A stretch of DNA of 25,104 nucleotides from Veillonella sp. (GCA_018367495.1 JAGZGB010000022.1:1-25104), one strand, 5' to 3'. Positions 7,849 through 16,051 are shown, counted from the first letter of the stretch. The notes: a model not told the origin generated them from the sequence alone. Program-made: numbers and translations.

Positions 7849-8289
7849 ATGAATCCTAAAGCGTTATTATTCGATAAGTTTTTAAAAGACGAAGAAATCA
7901 CATCCTTTGAACGTAAAGATTTTGCTGATGAAGATGGTACAGTCGTATACCGTTCTTACATCAAATCTCCGTTGTGGGATATGCCGTTATTTGTAATTCT
8001 TGATAACAGTATTTATAGTGTTATTCGTCTAGTAATTGGTCCCGATAAGGTAACAGCTCAAAACATGAGTGCTCTAAATTCCTTAATCAATCGGGATAAT
8101 GCGACATACAAAAACTATAAATTATATATTGATGAACAAGATTCCAGTCTATACTTAGATTGCGTATACATGTGTGGTGATGATGCTTTTGAACCTGCAC
8201 TGATGTACGCGTTGATGTCTTCTATCGTAGACTATGTTCCTGAATCTGTAGGTGAGTTCAAAGCTGCTTTTGAAAGTGGTACACACTAA
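7849..8289 (+). CDS. Small protein of unknown function, paralogue B
   Basis: This 146-residue protein of unknown function is a tandem paralogue of the preceding gene product. Shared positions in order are MNPKALLFDKFL, the core GTVVYRS, MPLFVILDNSIYSVIRLVIG (compare LPVFIVVDDSAFSYARIAI), LNSLINRDNATYKNYKLYI and SSLYLDCVY, so the two have the same fold and probably arose by duplication. No catalytic motif stands out. The start has AGAGG about 6 nt upstream. It is the last gene of the xpt unit, ending just before a strong terminator. A heterodimer with paralogue A, or a role tied to purine salvage, would be guesses from position alone. Confidence 0.8.
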   Translation: MNPKALLFDKFLKDEEITSFERKDFADEDGTVVYRSYIKSPLWDMPLFVILDNSIYSVIRLVIGPDKVTAQNMSALNSLINRDNATYKNYKLYIDEQDSSLYLDCVYMCGDDAFEPALMYALMSSIVDYVPESVGEFKAAFESGTH

Positions 8290-8337
8290 TTAATAACAAA
8301 TACAGATTAAGTGGTGTAATGTTCGGATTTTAATAAA

Positions 8338-8378
8338 AGAGGCTACCCTATCTTAATTGATAGGGTAGCCTCTTTTTA
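8338..8378 (+). terminator. Rho-independent terminator of the xpt unit
   Basis: A perfect 15-bp stem (8338-8352 with 8359-8373, arm AGAGGCTACCCTATC), a 6-nt loop and a run of T separate the xpt unit from the purine operon. Confidence 0.93.
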
Positions 8379-8568
8379 CTTTTCTGAAAATACATATTAA
8401 TACTATAAAATAAGGGGGAGGTTAGTACGTATATCGTTGTGATAAGGAGCGTATGGATGCATTTGAGTATTTTGAATAACATCAATATAATTAAATAGAA
8501 TACTATCAAATTATTCGGAATATAACGAATAATAAAAATAATTAATTGAATAATATTCGAAAATAATG
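8379..8568. other. Gene-free AT-rich region upstream of purE, with GAATAAT dyads
   Basis: I see no credible gene between the xpt-unit terminator and the purE promoter. The distal part (8480-8565) holds the inverted repeat ATTATTCG-8 nt-CGAATAAT (8510-8533) and a second dyad GAATA-A-TATTC (8548-8558), both built from the same GAATA motif. They lie 12-60 bp upstream of the -35 box, where an activator or accessory repressor site could be. The proximal part (8401-8480) shows nothing I can name. Confidence 0.4.
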
Positions 8569-8597
8569 TTGATTTTGTAAATATTAGGTGTTACAAT
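8569..8597 (+). promoter_or_regulatory. Promoter of the purE-C-F-M-N-H-D operon
   Basis: -35 TTGATT (8569-8574), a 17-bp spacer and -10 TACAAT (8592-8597) predict a start near 8604. TTGTAA (8575-8580) and TTACAA (8591-8596) form a dyad with N10 spacing across the spacer and -10 box, similar to the dyads at purL and xpt. The start is only about 20 nt upstream of the leader frame. Confidence 0.75.
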
Positions 8598-8622
8598 TTG
8601 TGTACAAGAAGGAGGTAGCACC

Positions 8623-8715
8623 GTGAACTATGTACATCAACAAATTAAAAGCAAGTCTACGGAGGCTATTTGTGCACATTTGACCCAGTCTGTTTCGGCT
8701 GGGCTTTTTTATTAG
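8623..8715 (+). CDS. Putative 30-residue leader peptide of the purine operon
   Basis: This is a short open frame starting with GTG, preceded by GAAGGAGG with 7-nt spacing, as good a site as those of the real genes here. It encodes 30 residues (first codons read M-N-Y-V-H-Q-Q-I-K-S; the end is SVSAGLFY). Its codons 21-29 run through the hairpin and T run of an intrinsic terminator, and its TAG stop (8713-8715) overlaps the AGGAGG of purE. A ribosome translating the frame would melt the terminator and stop where it could re-initiate at purE. There is no obvious run of one regulatory codon. That it is translated is inferred from the site and layout. The alternative is an untranslated leader that is open by chance. 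Confidence 0.5.
   Translation: MNYVHQQIKSKSTEAICAHLTQSVSAGLFY
8684..8711 (+). terminator. Leader terminator (attenuator) before purE
   Basis: CCCAGTC (8684-8690) pairs with GGCTGGG (8697-8703), with one G-U pair and a 6-nt loop, followed by C and six T (8705-8710). It stands between the operon promoter and purE, with no gene end nearby except the leader frame it is embedded in, so it must act as an attenuator if it terminates at all. Confidence 0.75.
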
Positions 8716-8723
8716 GAGGATCT

Positions 8724-9215
8724 ATGAAGGTCGGTATTATTATGGGCAGCAAGTCTGACCTAGACACAATGAAAAAGGCATCTGCCGTACTTGATGAATT
8801 CAAAATTCCTTATGAAATGGTAATCGCTTCAGCTCATCGTACACCTGAAGCTGTAAAAAACTTTGTTACAAGACTTGAAGCAGAAGGGGCCATCGCTTTT
8901 ATCGCTGGTGCCGGTGCGGCTGCTCATCTACCTGGCGTAGTAGCGAGCTTTACAACCGTACCTGTTATTGGGATTCCACTTAATGCAACAGCGTTAAAAG
9001 GTATCGATTCCTTGCTTGCTATTGTTCAAATGCCATCTGGTATGCCTGTAGCGACTATGGCTGTAGATGGAGCTAAAAATGCGGCTTTATTTGCAGTACA
9101 AATTGGAGCAGCTTTTGACAAAGAATTGAAAGAACAATATGTACAGTATCGTAAAGATATGGCTGAAAAAGTTTTAGCAGATAATGCGGAATTACAAGGG
9201 GCTATTCAACTATAA
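8724..9215 (+). CDS. purE: N5-carboxyaminoimidazole ribonucleotide mutase (PurE)
   Basis: PurE interconverts N5-CAIR and CAIR (class I) or carboxylates AIR directly (class II) in purine synthesis. The 163-residue protein has GSKSD (8-12), SAHRTP with the catalytic-type H38 (36-41), the glycine-rich GAGAAAHLPG and the MPSGMPVATMAV segment, giving the overall look of bacterial class I. ATG 8724 follows AGGAGGA closely; the frame is open upstream through the leader terminator, but those codons are not plausible protein. It is the first enzyme gene of the operon. No purK, the ATP-dependent partner that makes N5-CAIR, is in this window, which is unusual for a class I enzyme since purE and purK are often adjacent. 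Confidence 0.95.
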   Translation: MKVGIIMGSKSDLDTMKKASAVLDEFKIPYEMVIASAHRTPEAVKNFVTRLEAEGAIAFIAGAGAAAHLPGVVASFTTVPVIGIPLNATALKGIDSLLAIVQMPSGMPVATMAVDGAKNAALFAVQIGAAFDKELKEQYVQYRKDMAEKVLADNAELQGAIQL

Positions 9216-9246
9216 TCACTGAACTCATTACGGATTATTTTATTGG

Positions 9247-9267
9247 TTAAAACATTAATTGTTTTAG
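9247..9267 (+). repeat. Hairpin in the purE-purC gap
   Basis: TAAAACA (9248-9254) and TGTTTTA (9260-9266) form a 7-bp stem around TTAAT, with no T run after it. It lies in the 107-bp AT-rich gap between purE and purC. It could be an mRNA processing or stability element; I see no convincing promoter there. Confidence 0.35.
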
Positions 9268-9322
9268 TCTCATTAGATATTCATTATATATTTGTTTTAT
9301 TTTTTTATAAAGGAGACACATC

Positions 9323-10051
9323 ATGGCTAACATCGACTTAGAAAAATTAACATTGTTGTACGAAGGTAAAGCAAAACAAGTGTATCAAACAGCTAACAAA
9401 GATGAGTATATCGTTCATTACAAAGATGATGCTACTGCATTTAACGGTGAAAAACATGATACTATCCTTGGAAAAGGCGTATTGAATAATAAGATTTCTT
9501 CTTTCTTCTTTGAATTGTTGAAAAAAGAAGGGGTACCAACTCACTTTATTCGTCGCGAAGATGATCGTAATCAAACAGTACTTACTTTGGATATCGTTCC
9601 TCTAGAAGTTATCGTTCGTAACATTGCGGCAGGCTCTATGGCTAAACGTTTTGGTATTGAAGAAGGTACACCTCTTAAACATCCAATCCTTGAATTTTGC
9701 TACAAAAATGATGAATTAGGTGATCCATTTGCTAATGAATCCCAAATTACAGCACTTGGTTGGGCTACTCAAGAACAACTTGATGTAATTTCTACTATTA
9801 CATTAAAAGTAAACGATATTTTGAAAAAATTCTTAGCTACAAAAAATGTAACTCTTGTAGATTTTAAATTAGAATTTGGTACACATAATGGTGAAGTATT
9901 ATTAGGCGATGAAATCTCTCCTGATACATGCCGTTTCTGGGATGCTACAACAGGTGAAAAACTCGATAAAGACCGTTTCCGTCGAGATCTTGGCAATATT
10001 GAAGAAGCGTACAAGGAAATGTTATTCCGTCTTACTGGCGAACGGGCCTAA
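9323..10051 (+). CDS. purC: SAICAR synthase
   Basis: PurC ligates aspartate to CAIR with ATP to give SAICAR. The 242-residue length is standard for stand-alone bacterial PurC. Recognisable blocks in order are [10 protein letters not shown] (nucleotide-binding strand-turn), [12 protein letters not shown], the substrate loop [26 protein letters not shown] and [13 protein letters not shown] (metal and substrate binding). AAAGGAGA stands about 7 nt before the ATG. It follows purE after 107 bp and precedes purF by 9 bp, so it is part of the same operon. Confidence 0.97.
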   Translation: MANIDLEKLTLLYEGKAKQVYQTANKDEYIVHYKDDATAFNGEKHDTILGKGVLNNKISSFFFELLKKEGVPTHFIRREDDRNQTVLTLDIVPLEVIVRNIAAGSMAKRFGIEEGTPLKHPILEFCYKNDELGDPFANESQITALGWATQEQLDVISTITLKVNDILKKFLATKNVTLVDFKLEFGTHNGEVLLGDEISPDTCRFWDATTGEKLDKDRFRRDLGNIEEAYKEMLFRLTGERA

Positions 10052-10060
10052 GGGGGCACA

Positions 10061-11479
10061 ATGAACTACGATCCTGTTTTTGATAAATGGCATGAAGAGT
10101 GTGGTGTATTTGGTGTTTATGATAGAACCGTTGATGTAGCACGCTACGTATATTGGGGGCTCTTTGCACTCCAGCATCGTGGCCAAGAAAGCACGGGCAT
10201 TGCCGTTACAGATGGTCATGATGTAGAATTGAAAAAAGGTATGGGCTTGTTAACTGAGGCCATAAAAGCACTGCCATCTTTACCAAGCTATATGGGGGTT
10301 GGTCATGTACGGTATTCCACAACAGGGTCCAATAATCCACGTAATATTCAACCTTTGGTAATTCACTATCAAGGTGGGCAAATTGCAGTAGCTCACAACG
10401 GTAATTTGACGAATGCTTTGGCTATTCGTAAACGACTTGAAGCGGATGGGTCTATTTTTCAAACAACCATGGATTCTGAGGTTATTGTAAACCTTATTGC
10501 GCGTTCTAAAGCAGAAACTCAGGCAGAACGAATTGCTGATGCGGCTCGTCAAATTGAAGGGGCTTTTTCTCTTGTCATTACTACGAATGACTCCTTAGTA
10601 GGTGTGCGTGATCCACAAGGGTTTAGACCTCTCTGTTTAGGCAAAACTAAAAATGGTTATGTACTTTCAAGTGAAAGCTGTGCTTTTGATGCGATTAAGG
10701 CTGAGTTTATTCGTTATATAGATCCCGGAGAAATGGTAATTATCGATGACTCAGGTGTGCGTAGCACAATTTATGCAAAACCAGAAAAAATTGACAAAAA
10801 ACTTTGTGTTTTTGAATATATCTATTTTGCCCGTGGTGATAGTCATATTGATGGTCAATCAGTTTACCAAGCTCGTCTAAATATGGGCCGTGAGTTATAT
10901 AATGAAACGAAATACGATGCAGATATTGTTATGTCTATTCCTGATTCTGGTACAACTGCTGCATTAGGCTATGCTCGTGCATCAGGTATTACTTTTGCGG
11001 AAGGTTTAGTAAAAAATCGCTATAGCGGTCGTACCTTCATCAAACCAAATCAAGAGGAACGGGAATTGGCAGTTCGCATGAAGCTTAATGTATTGCCTCA
11101 TGTGGTGAGTGGGAAACGGATTGTTCTCATTGATGATTCTATCGTACGAGGTACTACAAGTGGCATCATTGTTAAGATGCTAAAAGAAGCAGGCGCTAAA
11201 GAGGTTTATATGTGCGTTAGCTCCCCAACAATTGAGTATTCTTGCCACTATGGTATTGATACATCGGTTCGTAAAGAACTCATCGCGGCTACACATACTG
11301 TAGACGAAATTAAAGACTATATTCATGCTGATAAATTACATTATTTATCTCGTGAAGGTTTATGCCGTGCTATATCTGATGTAGAAGCAAATGATTTATG
11401 TTTTGCTTGCTTTAATGGTGATTACAGTGTAGAGATTCCTGCGGAACAAGAGGAAGGGGTCAAATATGTGCTCGAATAA
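10061..11479 (+). CDS. purF: Amidophosphoribosyltransferase
   Basis: This is the committed step of purine synthesis: PRPP plus glutamine to phosphoribosylamine. The 472-residue protein has an N-terminal class II glutaminase and a C-terminal phosphoribosyltransferase domain with the PRPP motif VLIIDDSIVRGTTSG-like stretch near 353-368. The nucleophile is C14 (EECGVFG), so a 13-residue propeptide must be removed, as in Bacillus subtilis PurF. The four cysteines that bind the [4Fe-4S] cluster in the Bacillus enzyme appear conserved: C249, C395, C447 and C450 (CFAC). The enzyme should therefore be of the iron-sulphur, oxygen-sensitive type. AAGGGGG precedes the ATG. The 3' end overlaps purM by 14 bp. 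Feedback by nucleotides is known for the family, not visible here. Confidence 0.97.
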   Translation: MNYDPVFDKWHEECGVFGVYDRTVDVARYVYWGLFALQHRGQESTGIAVTDGHDVELKKGMGLLTEAIKALPSLPSYMGVGHVRYSTTGSNNPRNIQPLVIHYQGGQIAVAHNGNLTNALAIRKRLEADGSIFQTTMDSEVIVNLIARSKAETQAERIADAARQIEGAFSLVITTNDSLVGVRDPQGFRPLCLGKTKNGYVLSSESCAFDAIKAEFIRYIDPGEMVIIDDSGVRSTIYAKPEKIDKKLCVFEYIYFARGDSHIDGQSVYQARLNMGRELYNETKYDADIVMSIPDSGTTAALGYARASGITFAEGLVKNRYSGRTFIKPNQEERELAVRMKLNVLPHVVSGKRIVLIDDSIVRGTTSGIIVKMLKEAGAKEVYMCVSSPTIEYSCHYGIDTSVRKELIAATHTVDEIKDYIHADKLHYLSREGLCRAISDVEANDLCFACFNGDYSVEIPAEQEEGVKYVLE

Positions 11480-12527
11480 AACTAGTTTAACCTATCGCGA
11501 TGCAGGCGTTGATATCGATGCAGGTAATCGCGCTGTAGAATTAATGAAAGAATCCGTGAAAAGCACCTATACACCTGGTGTTGTAGGTGCTTTAGGTGGT
11601 TTTGGGGGCCTCTATTCCTTGGCTAGTCACTCTATGTCTGACCCTATGCTCGTATCTGGTACAGATGGGGTAGGTACCAAATTACGTCTTGCTATCATGA
11701 TGGATAAGCATGATACCATTGGCCAAGATTGCGTAGCCATGAGTGTTAATGATATTCTTGTGCAAGGTGCAACGCCTTTATTCTTCCTCGATTATATTGC
11801 AGTTGGTAAACTTGATCCTGTGAAAGTAGCAGACATTGTGCGCGGTGTGGCAGCGGCTTGTGAAGAGTCTGATTGCGCTTTGCTAGGTGGCGAAACTGCT
11901 GAAATGGCGGGATTCTACGATAACGATGATTACGATGTGGCTGGTTTTGCCGTTGGTATCGTTGATCGTCCTAAATTGATTACCGGTGAAAGTATCAAAG
12001 CTGGCGATGTAGTTTTAGGTTTGCCATCATCTGGCGTTCATTCCAATGGTTTCTCCTTGGTTCGCAAAATCGTATTCGACTATAAACAGTTATCTATCGA
12101 TACAGATATTCCAGAATTTGGTAAAACCTTAGGCGAAGAATTATTGACACCTACACGCTTATATCCAAAAGTGGTATTACCACTGATTGAACAAGAACTT
12201 GTAAAAGGAATGGTTCATATAACAGGTGGCGGTTTCTATGAAAACATTCCACGCGTATTGCCAAAAGGCGTTACTGCTGAGGTAGACGTTACAAAATGGC
12301 CACGACTTCCTGTATTTATGAAACTACAAGAATGGGGCAATGTGGCTTGGCCTGAAATGTATCGTACTTTCAACATGGGTATTGGTATGATTCTTATCGT
12401 TGATCAAAAGGATGTAGAAACAGTTAAAGAAAACCTCGCTAGTCGTGGTGAAACGGTATATGAAATTGGCCGCATTGTAAGTGGTGATGGTCCTGTTGTC
12501 CTAAAAGGGGCTGAATTTGATGCGTAA
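11466..12527 (+). CDS. purM: AIR synthase (phosphoribosylformylglycinamidine cyclo-ligase)
   Basis: PurM closes the imidazole ring: FGAM plus ATP to AIR. The 353-residue protein has YRDAGVDIDAG near the N-terminus, SGTDGVGTKL, the DILVQGATPLFFLDY segment, LLGGETAEM and LVHITGGG-like KGMVHITGGGFYENIPR, all typical of the family. The start lies inside the end of purF (14-bp overlap) with AGGAAGGGG upstream, indicating translational coupling. The end overlaps purN by 8 bp. It is a homologue of the synthetase halves of PurL, which acts just before it. Confidence 0.97.
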   Translation: MCSNKTSLTYRDAGVDIDAGNRAVELMKESVKSTYTPGVVGALGGFGGLYSLASHSMSDPMLVSGTDGVGTKLRLAIMMDKHDTIGQDCVAMSVNDILVQGATPLFFLDYIAVGKLDPVKVADIVRGVAAACEESDCALLGGETAEMAGFYDNDDYDVAGFAVGIVDRPKLITGESIKAGDVVLGLPSSGVHSNGFSLVRKIVFDYKQLSIDTDIPEFGKTLGEELLTPTRLYPKVVLPLIEQELVKGMVHITGGGFYENIPRVLPKGVTAEVDVTKWPRLPVFMKLQEWGNVAWPEMYRTFNMGIGMILIVDQKDVETVKENLASRGETVYEIGRIVSGDGPVVLKGAEFDA

Positions 12528-13137
12528 TTCTAAAAAGAGATTAGCCCTCTTTGCTAGTGGTCGTGGTTCTAATGGTGAAGCACTGTATAAGGCTATGCAA
12601 GAAGGCTATATTAATGGTGAATTTGTTGTAATCATTACAGATCATGGTGATGCAGGAATTGTGGACCGTTCCAAATATTGGAATATTCCACTTATTGTTA
12701 TCGAACGTAGTAACTATGATTCAAAAGCTAGCTTTGAACAAGCTCAATTAGATGCATTAGAGCCTTATACGGTAGATGGTATTATTTTAGCTGGCTATAT
12801 GCGTATAGTAGGTTCTCAGCTCATAGAACGCTATGAGCATAAAATATTAAATATTCATCCTGCATTATTGCCATCTTTCCCAGGTCTTCATGGTCATCAA
12901 CAAGCCATTGATGGAGGTGTAAAAATTACAGGGTGTACGGTACACTTTGTTGATGCAGGAATGGATACGGGACCTATCATTATGCAGAATACAGTGCCTG
13001 TATTACCAAATGATACAGAGGACACCTTGAGCGATAGATTATTACCTATTGAACATAAAACGTATAAAGAAGCGTTACGGCTATTTTGTGAAGATAAGCT
13101 CACCATAAAAGGTCATGTTGTATATATTGAAGATTGA
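12520..13137 (+). CDS. purN: Phosphoribosylglycinamide formyltransferase (10-formyl-THF dependent)
   Basis: PurN formylates GAR to FGAR using 10-formyltetrahydrofolate. The 205-residue protein has the N-terminal FASGRGSNGEAL substrate loop and the catalytic triad N111, H113 (NIHPALLPSFPG) and D149 (GMDTGP), each offset by five from the E. coli residues N106, H108 and D144. ATG 12520 overlaps the last 8 bp of purM, with AAAGGGG about 9 nt upstream. A TTG directly before it is a less likely start. The overlap implies coupling with purM. Confidence 0.96.
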   Translation: MRNSKKRLALFASGRGSNGEALYKAMQEGYINGEFVVIITDHGDAGIVDRSKYWNIPLIVIERSNYDSKASFEQAQLDALEPYTVDGIILAGYMRIVGSQLIERYEHKILNIHPALLPSFPGLHGHQQAIDGGVKITGCTVHFVDAGMDTGPIIMQNTVPVLPNDTEDTLSDRLLPIEHKTYKEALRLFCEDKLTIKGHVVYIED

Positions 13138-13161
13138 TGTGTAAGCAAAGGAAGACGTTAG

Positions 13162-14691
13162 ATGATTAAAAATGCATTACTTAGTGTTTCCGATAAAACA
13201 GGTATTGTAGACTTTGCAAAAGGTTTAGTTGAATTAGGTGTAACCATTTATTCCACAGGTGGGACCCTTAAAGCCATAACTGATGCAGGTATTGCAGCAA
13301 AAGCGGTTGAGACTTTGACTGGTTTTCCTGAAATGATGGACGGCCGTGTAAAGACATTGCATCCCAAGGTTCATGGTGGTATTTTGGCAATTCGCGATAA
13401 TACTGAACATCAAAAAGCTATGGCTGATCATGGTATTGAACCAATTGACCTTGTTGTTGTCAATCTCTATCCATTCCGTGAAACCATTGCCAAACCAAAT
13501 GTATCCTTAGAGGAAGCTATTGAAAATATCGATATCGGTGGCCCTACCATGGTGCGCTCTGCTGCGAAAAACCATGCGTACGTGGGCATCGTTGTAAATC
13601 CAAACCATTATGATGAAATTATAACGATGCTTAATGAACACGGTGAATTGTCTAAAGAATATCGTTTTGGTCTTGCAAAGGAAGCCTTTGCTCATACTGC
13701 AGCCTATGACGTAGCCATTGCTAATTATATGAGTGGTATCTTAAACGAAGGCCCTACACCACCTGAATATTTAAGTGCTTATGAAAAGGTAACAGACCTT
13801 CGGTATGGTGAAAATCCGCATCAAAAAGCAGCATTCTACAAAGAAATTGGCAAAGCTCATGGTATGGGGGCCTTGAAACAACTCCATGGTAAAGAGCTTT
13901 CCTATAACAACATCGTAGATATGGAAGCGGCTTGGAATATGGTGTGGGAGTTTACGGATCCTGCAGCATGTATCATTAAGCATACAAATCCTTGTGGTGC
14001 AGCCACAGCAGATACACTACATGATGCTTATGTAAATGCTTATGAAGCAGACTCCGTTTCTGCCTTTGGCGGCATTGTAGCTTTAAACCGTGAAGTAGAT
14101 GCAGCCACTGCAGAGGAAATGAGCAAAATTTTCTTAGAAGTCATCATGGCACCTGCTTTCACAAAAGAAGCATTAGAAATCTTGGAAGGAAAGAAAAATA
14201 TTCGCCTCATTGAGTTATCTAAACCTGAGTCTGGACAAGTGACAGTGAAAAAGGTTTCTGGTGGTCTATTAGTGCAAACAGAGGATGATATCCAAGAAGA
14301 CCGCGCTAACTATAAAGTGGTTACAAAGGCACAGCCAACAGAGGAACAATGGAAAGCGCTTGAATTTGCTTGGAAGCTCGTAAAACACGTAAAATCCAAT
14401 GCGATTTTGATTTCTAACGAAAAACGTACACTCGGTGTTGGGGCGGGGCAAATGAACCGCGTTGGTTCTGCAAAAATTGCTCTTGAACAAGCAGGTGAAG
14501 CTGCAAAAGGCGCCGTGTTAGCATCTGATGCATTCTTCCCATTTGGGGATACTGTAGAAACAGCGGCAAAGCATGGTATTGCAGCCATTATCCAACCAGG
14601 TGGCTCTATTCGAGACGAAGAATCTATCAAGGCTGCCGACGAAGCGGGCATTGCCATGGTATTTACAAGTATTCGTCACTTTAAACACTAA
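13162..14691 (+). CDS. purH: Bifunctional AICAR formyltransferase / IMP cyclohydrolase
   Basis: PurH performs the last two steps to IMP. The 509-residue length is standard. The N-terminal MGS-like cyclohydrolase domain (about 1-145) carries LSVSDKTGIVDFA, STGGTLKAI and GRVKTLHPKVHGGIL. The C-terminal AICAR transformylase domain has LRYGENPHQKAAFY and KHTNPCG (273-279), containing the catalytic Lys-His pair, and GVGAGQMNRV near the end. AAAGGAAG lies upstream of the ATG. It follows purN by 24 bp and precedes purD by 32 bp in the same operon. Confidence 0.98.
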   Translation: MIKNALLSVSDKTGIVDFAKGLVELGVTIYSTGGTLKAITDAGIAAKAVETLTGFPEMMDGRVKTLHPKVHGGILAIRDNTEHQKAMADHGIEPIDLVVVNLYPFRETIAKPNVSLEEAIENIDIGGPTMVRSAAKNHAYVGIVVNPNHYDEIITMLNEHGELSKEYRFGLAKEAFAHTAAYDVAIANYMSGILNEGPTPPEYLSAYEKVTDLRYGENPHQKAAFYKEIGKAHGMGALKQLHGKELSYNNIVDMEAAWNMVWEFTDPAACIIKHTNPCGAATADTLHDAYVNAYEADSVSAFGGIVALNREVDAATAEEMSKIFLEVIMAPAFTKEALEILEGKKNIRLIELSKPESGQVTVKKVSGGLLVQTEDDIQEDRANYKVVTKAQPTEEQWKALEFAWKLVKHVKSNAILISNEKRTLGVGAGQMNRVGSAKIALEQAGEAAKGAVLASDAFFPFGDTVETAAKHGIAAIIQPGGSIRDEESIKAADEAGIAMVFTSIRHFKH

Positions 14692-14723
14692 TTTTATGAC
14701 GTTTAGGCGTCGATGGAGGACTT

Positions 14724-15986
14724 ATGAAAGTATGTGTAATCGGTAGCGGCGGCCGCGAACATGCATTGGCATGGCGATTGTCCATCAGCCCTAGCGTAAC
14801 AAAGGTATATGCCATTCCTGGTAGTGCGGCCATGTCAGATTGTGCAGAGCTAGTTGGCATTGACTGGCAGCAAAGCGATCATTTAATTCGTTTTTTGAAA
14901 GATAATCACGTTGATTTAGTCATTGTTGGTCCAGAGGCTCCTCTTGTAGCAGGACTAGCAGATGCACTCAATGCAGCTGGAATTCCTGTATTTGGCCCAT
15001 CTAAAGCAGCTGCTCAACTAGAAGGGTCTAAGGTATTTGCTAAAGACCTTATGAAAAAATACAACATTCCTACCGCAGCATATGGTGTATTCCATAATGT
15101 GGATGAAGCAAAGGAATTTATCGGTCAAACGGGTGCTCCTATCGTGGTGAAAGCTGATGGCTTGGCCGCAGGTAAGGGCGTTGTGGTGGCTATGACCATC
15201 GAAGAAGCAAATGCAGCTGTAGAAGACATTCTTAGCGGTAATCGCTTTGGGGACGCAGGTAGTACCGTTGTTATCGAAGAATTCATGGAAGGCGAAGAGG
15301 CTAGCTTACTTGCCTTTGTAGACGGCAAGACGGTAGTGCCTATGATTGCTTCCCAGGATCATAAACGCATCTTTGATGGCGATAAAGGCCCTAATACTGG
15401 CGGTATGGGGACCTATGCACCTGCACCAGTGCTTACTGATACATTGCGTGATGAAGCGATGAAAACAATCTTAGAACCTATGGTGACAGCTATGCAAAAA
15501 GAGGGCATGCCTTATGTAGGTTGTCTCTATGTAGGCCTTATGATTACGACTCAAGGTCCTAAGGTTGTAGAATTTAATGCACGCTTTGGCGATCCAGAAA
15601 CACAAGTTGTATTGCCATTACTTGATAGTGATTTAGGTCAAATTATGATGGCTTGTGCTACCGGCACATTAACAGCTGATATGGTGAAATGGAAAGACTC
15701 CTCGGCAGCTTGTGTCATTCTTGCTTCTAAAGGATATCCTGAAACCTCCTCCAAGGGTGATGTGATTCATGGTGATATTAAACAACATGATACAACCATC
15801 GTATTCCACTCTGGTACGAAACTCGTTGGAGACGAGTATGTGACCAATGGCGGCCGCGTTCTTGGCGTTGTAGGTCTTGGTAAAGACCTTAGAACAGCCT
15901 TAGATAGAGCTTATGGCCGTATAGAACGCATTGATTTTGAGGGCATGCAATACCGTACAGATATTGGGGCGAAAGCTTTCAAATAA
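14724..15986 (+). CDS. purD: Phosphoribosylamine-glycine ligase (GAR synthetase)
   Basis: PurD joins glycine to phosphoribosylamine with ATP, the second step of the pathway. The 420-residue ATP-grasp protein starts with the MKVCVIGSGGREHALAW nucleotide-like fold, and has GPEAPLVAGLAD, the ATP-grasp lid KADGLAAGKGVVVA, IEEFMEGEEASLLAF, DHKRIFDGDKGPNTGGMGTYAP and EFNARFGDPETQVVLP. GGAGG precedes the ATG by 4 nt. It is the last gene of the operon and is followed by degenerate repeats and a terminator. Confidence 0.98.
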   Translation: MKVCVIGSGGREHALAWRLSISPSVTKVYAIPGSAAMSDCAELVGIDWQQSDHLIRFLKDNHVDLVIVGPEAPLVAGLADALNAAGIPVFGPSKAAAQLEGSKVFAKDLMKKYNIPTAAYGVFHNVDEAKEFIGQTGAPIVVKADGLAAGKGVVVAMTIEEANAAVEDILSGNRFGDAGSTVVIEEFMEGEEASLLAFVDGKTVVPMIASQDHKRIFDGDKGPNTGGMGTYAPAPVLTDTLRDEAMKTILEPMVTAMQKEGMPYVGCLYVGLMITTQGPKVVEFNARFGDPETQVVLPLLDSDLGQIMMACATGTLTADMVKWKDSSAACVILASKGYPETSSKGDVIHGDIKQHDTTIVFHSGTKLVGDEYVTNGGRVLGVVGLGKDLRTALDRAYGRIERIDFEGMQYRTDIGAKAFK

Positions 15987-15993
15987 AGAAAAA

Positions 15994-16050
15994 GTGTTTT
16001 GAATACAGTAACAGCGTTTTAAATACAGCAAAAAAACGTTTTGAACAAAG
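15994..16050 (+). repeat. Three degenerate tandem repeats after purD
   Basis: Units starting with GTTTT at 15996, 16016 and 16038 (spacings 20 and 22 bp) share a consensus close to GTTTTgAAtAcAGtAAa. They fill the space between the purD stop and the operon terminator. The function is unknown; they may be simple slippage or duplication products. Confidence 0.5.
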
Positions 16051-16051
16051 T

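Noticed and set aside
8453..8479. Eight-codon frame starting at ATG 8453 behind AAGGAG
   Set aside because: Too short to support, with no identifiable promoter or attenuator linked to it.
8608..8630. Resemblance to a T-box element (AGGTAGCACCGTG against the consensus with TGGNACCGCG)
   Set aside because: There is no specifier stem or other T-box structure upstream: the promoter lies directly before it. The sequence is better explained as the ribosome binding site and GTG of the leader frame.
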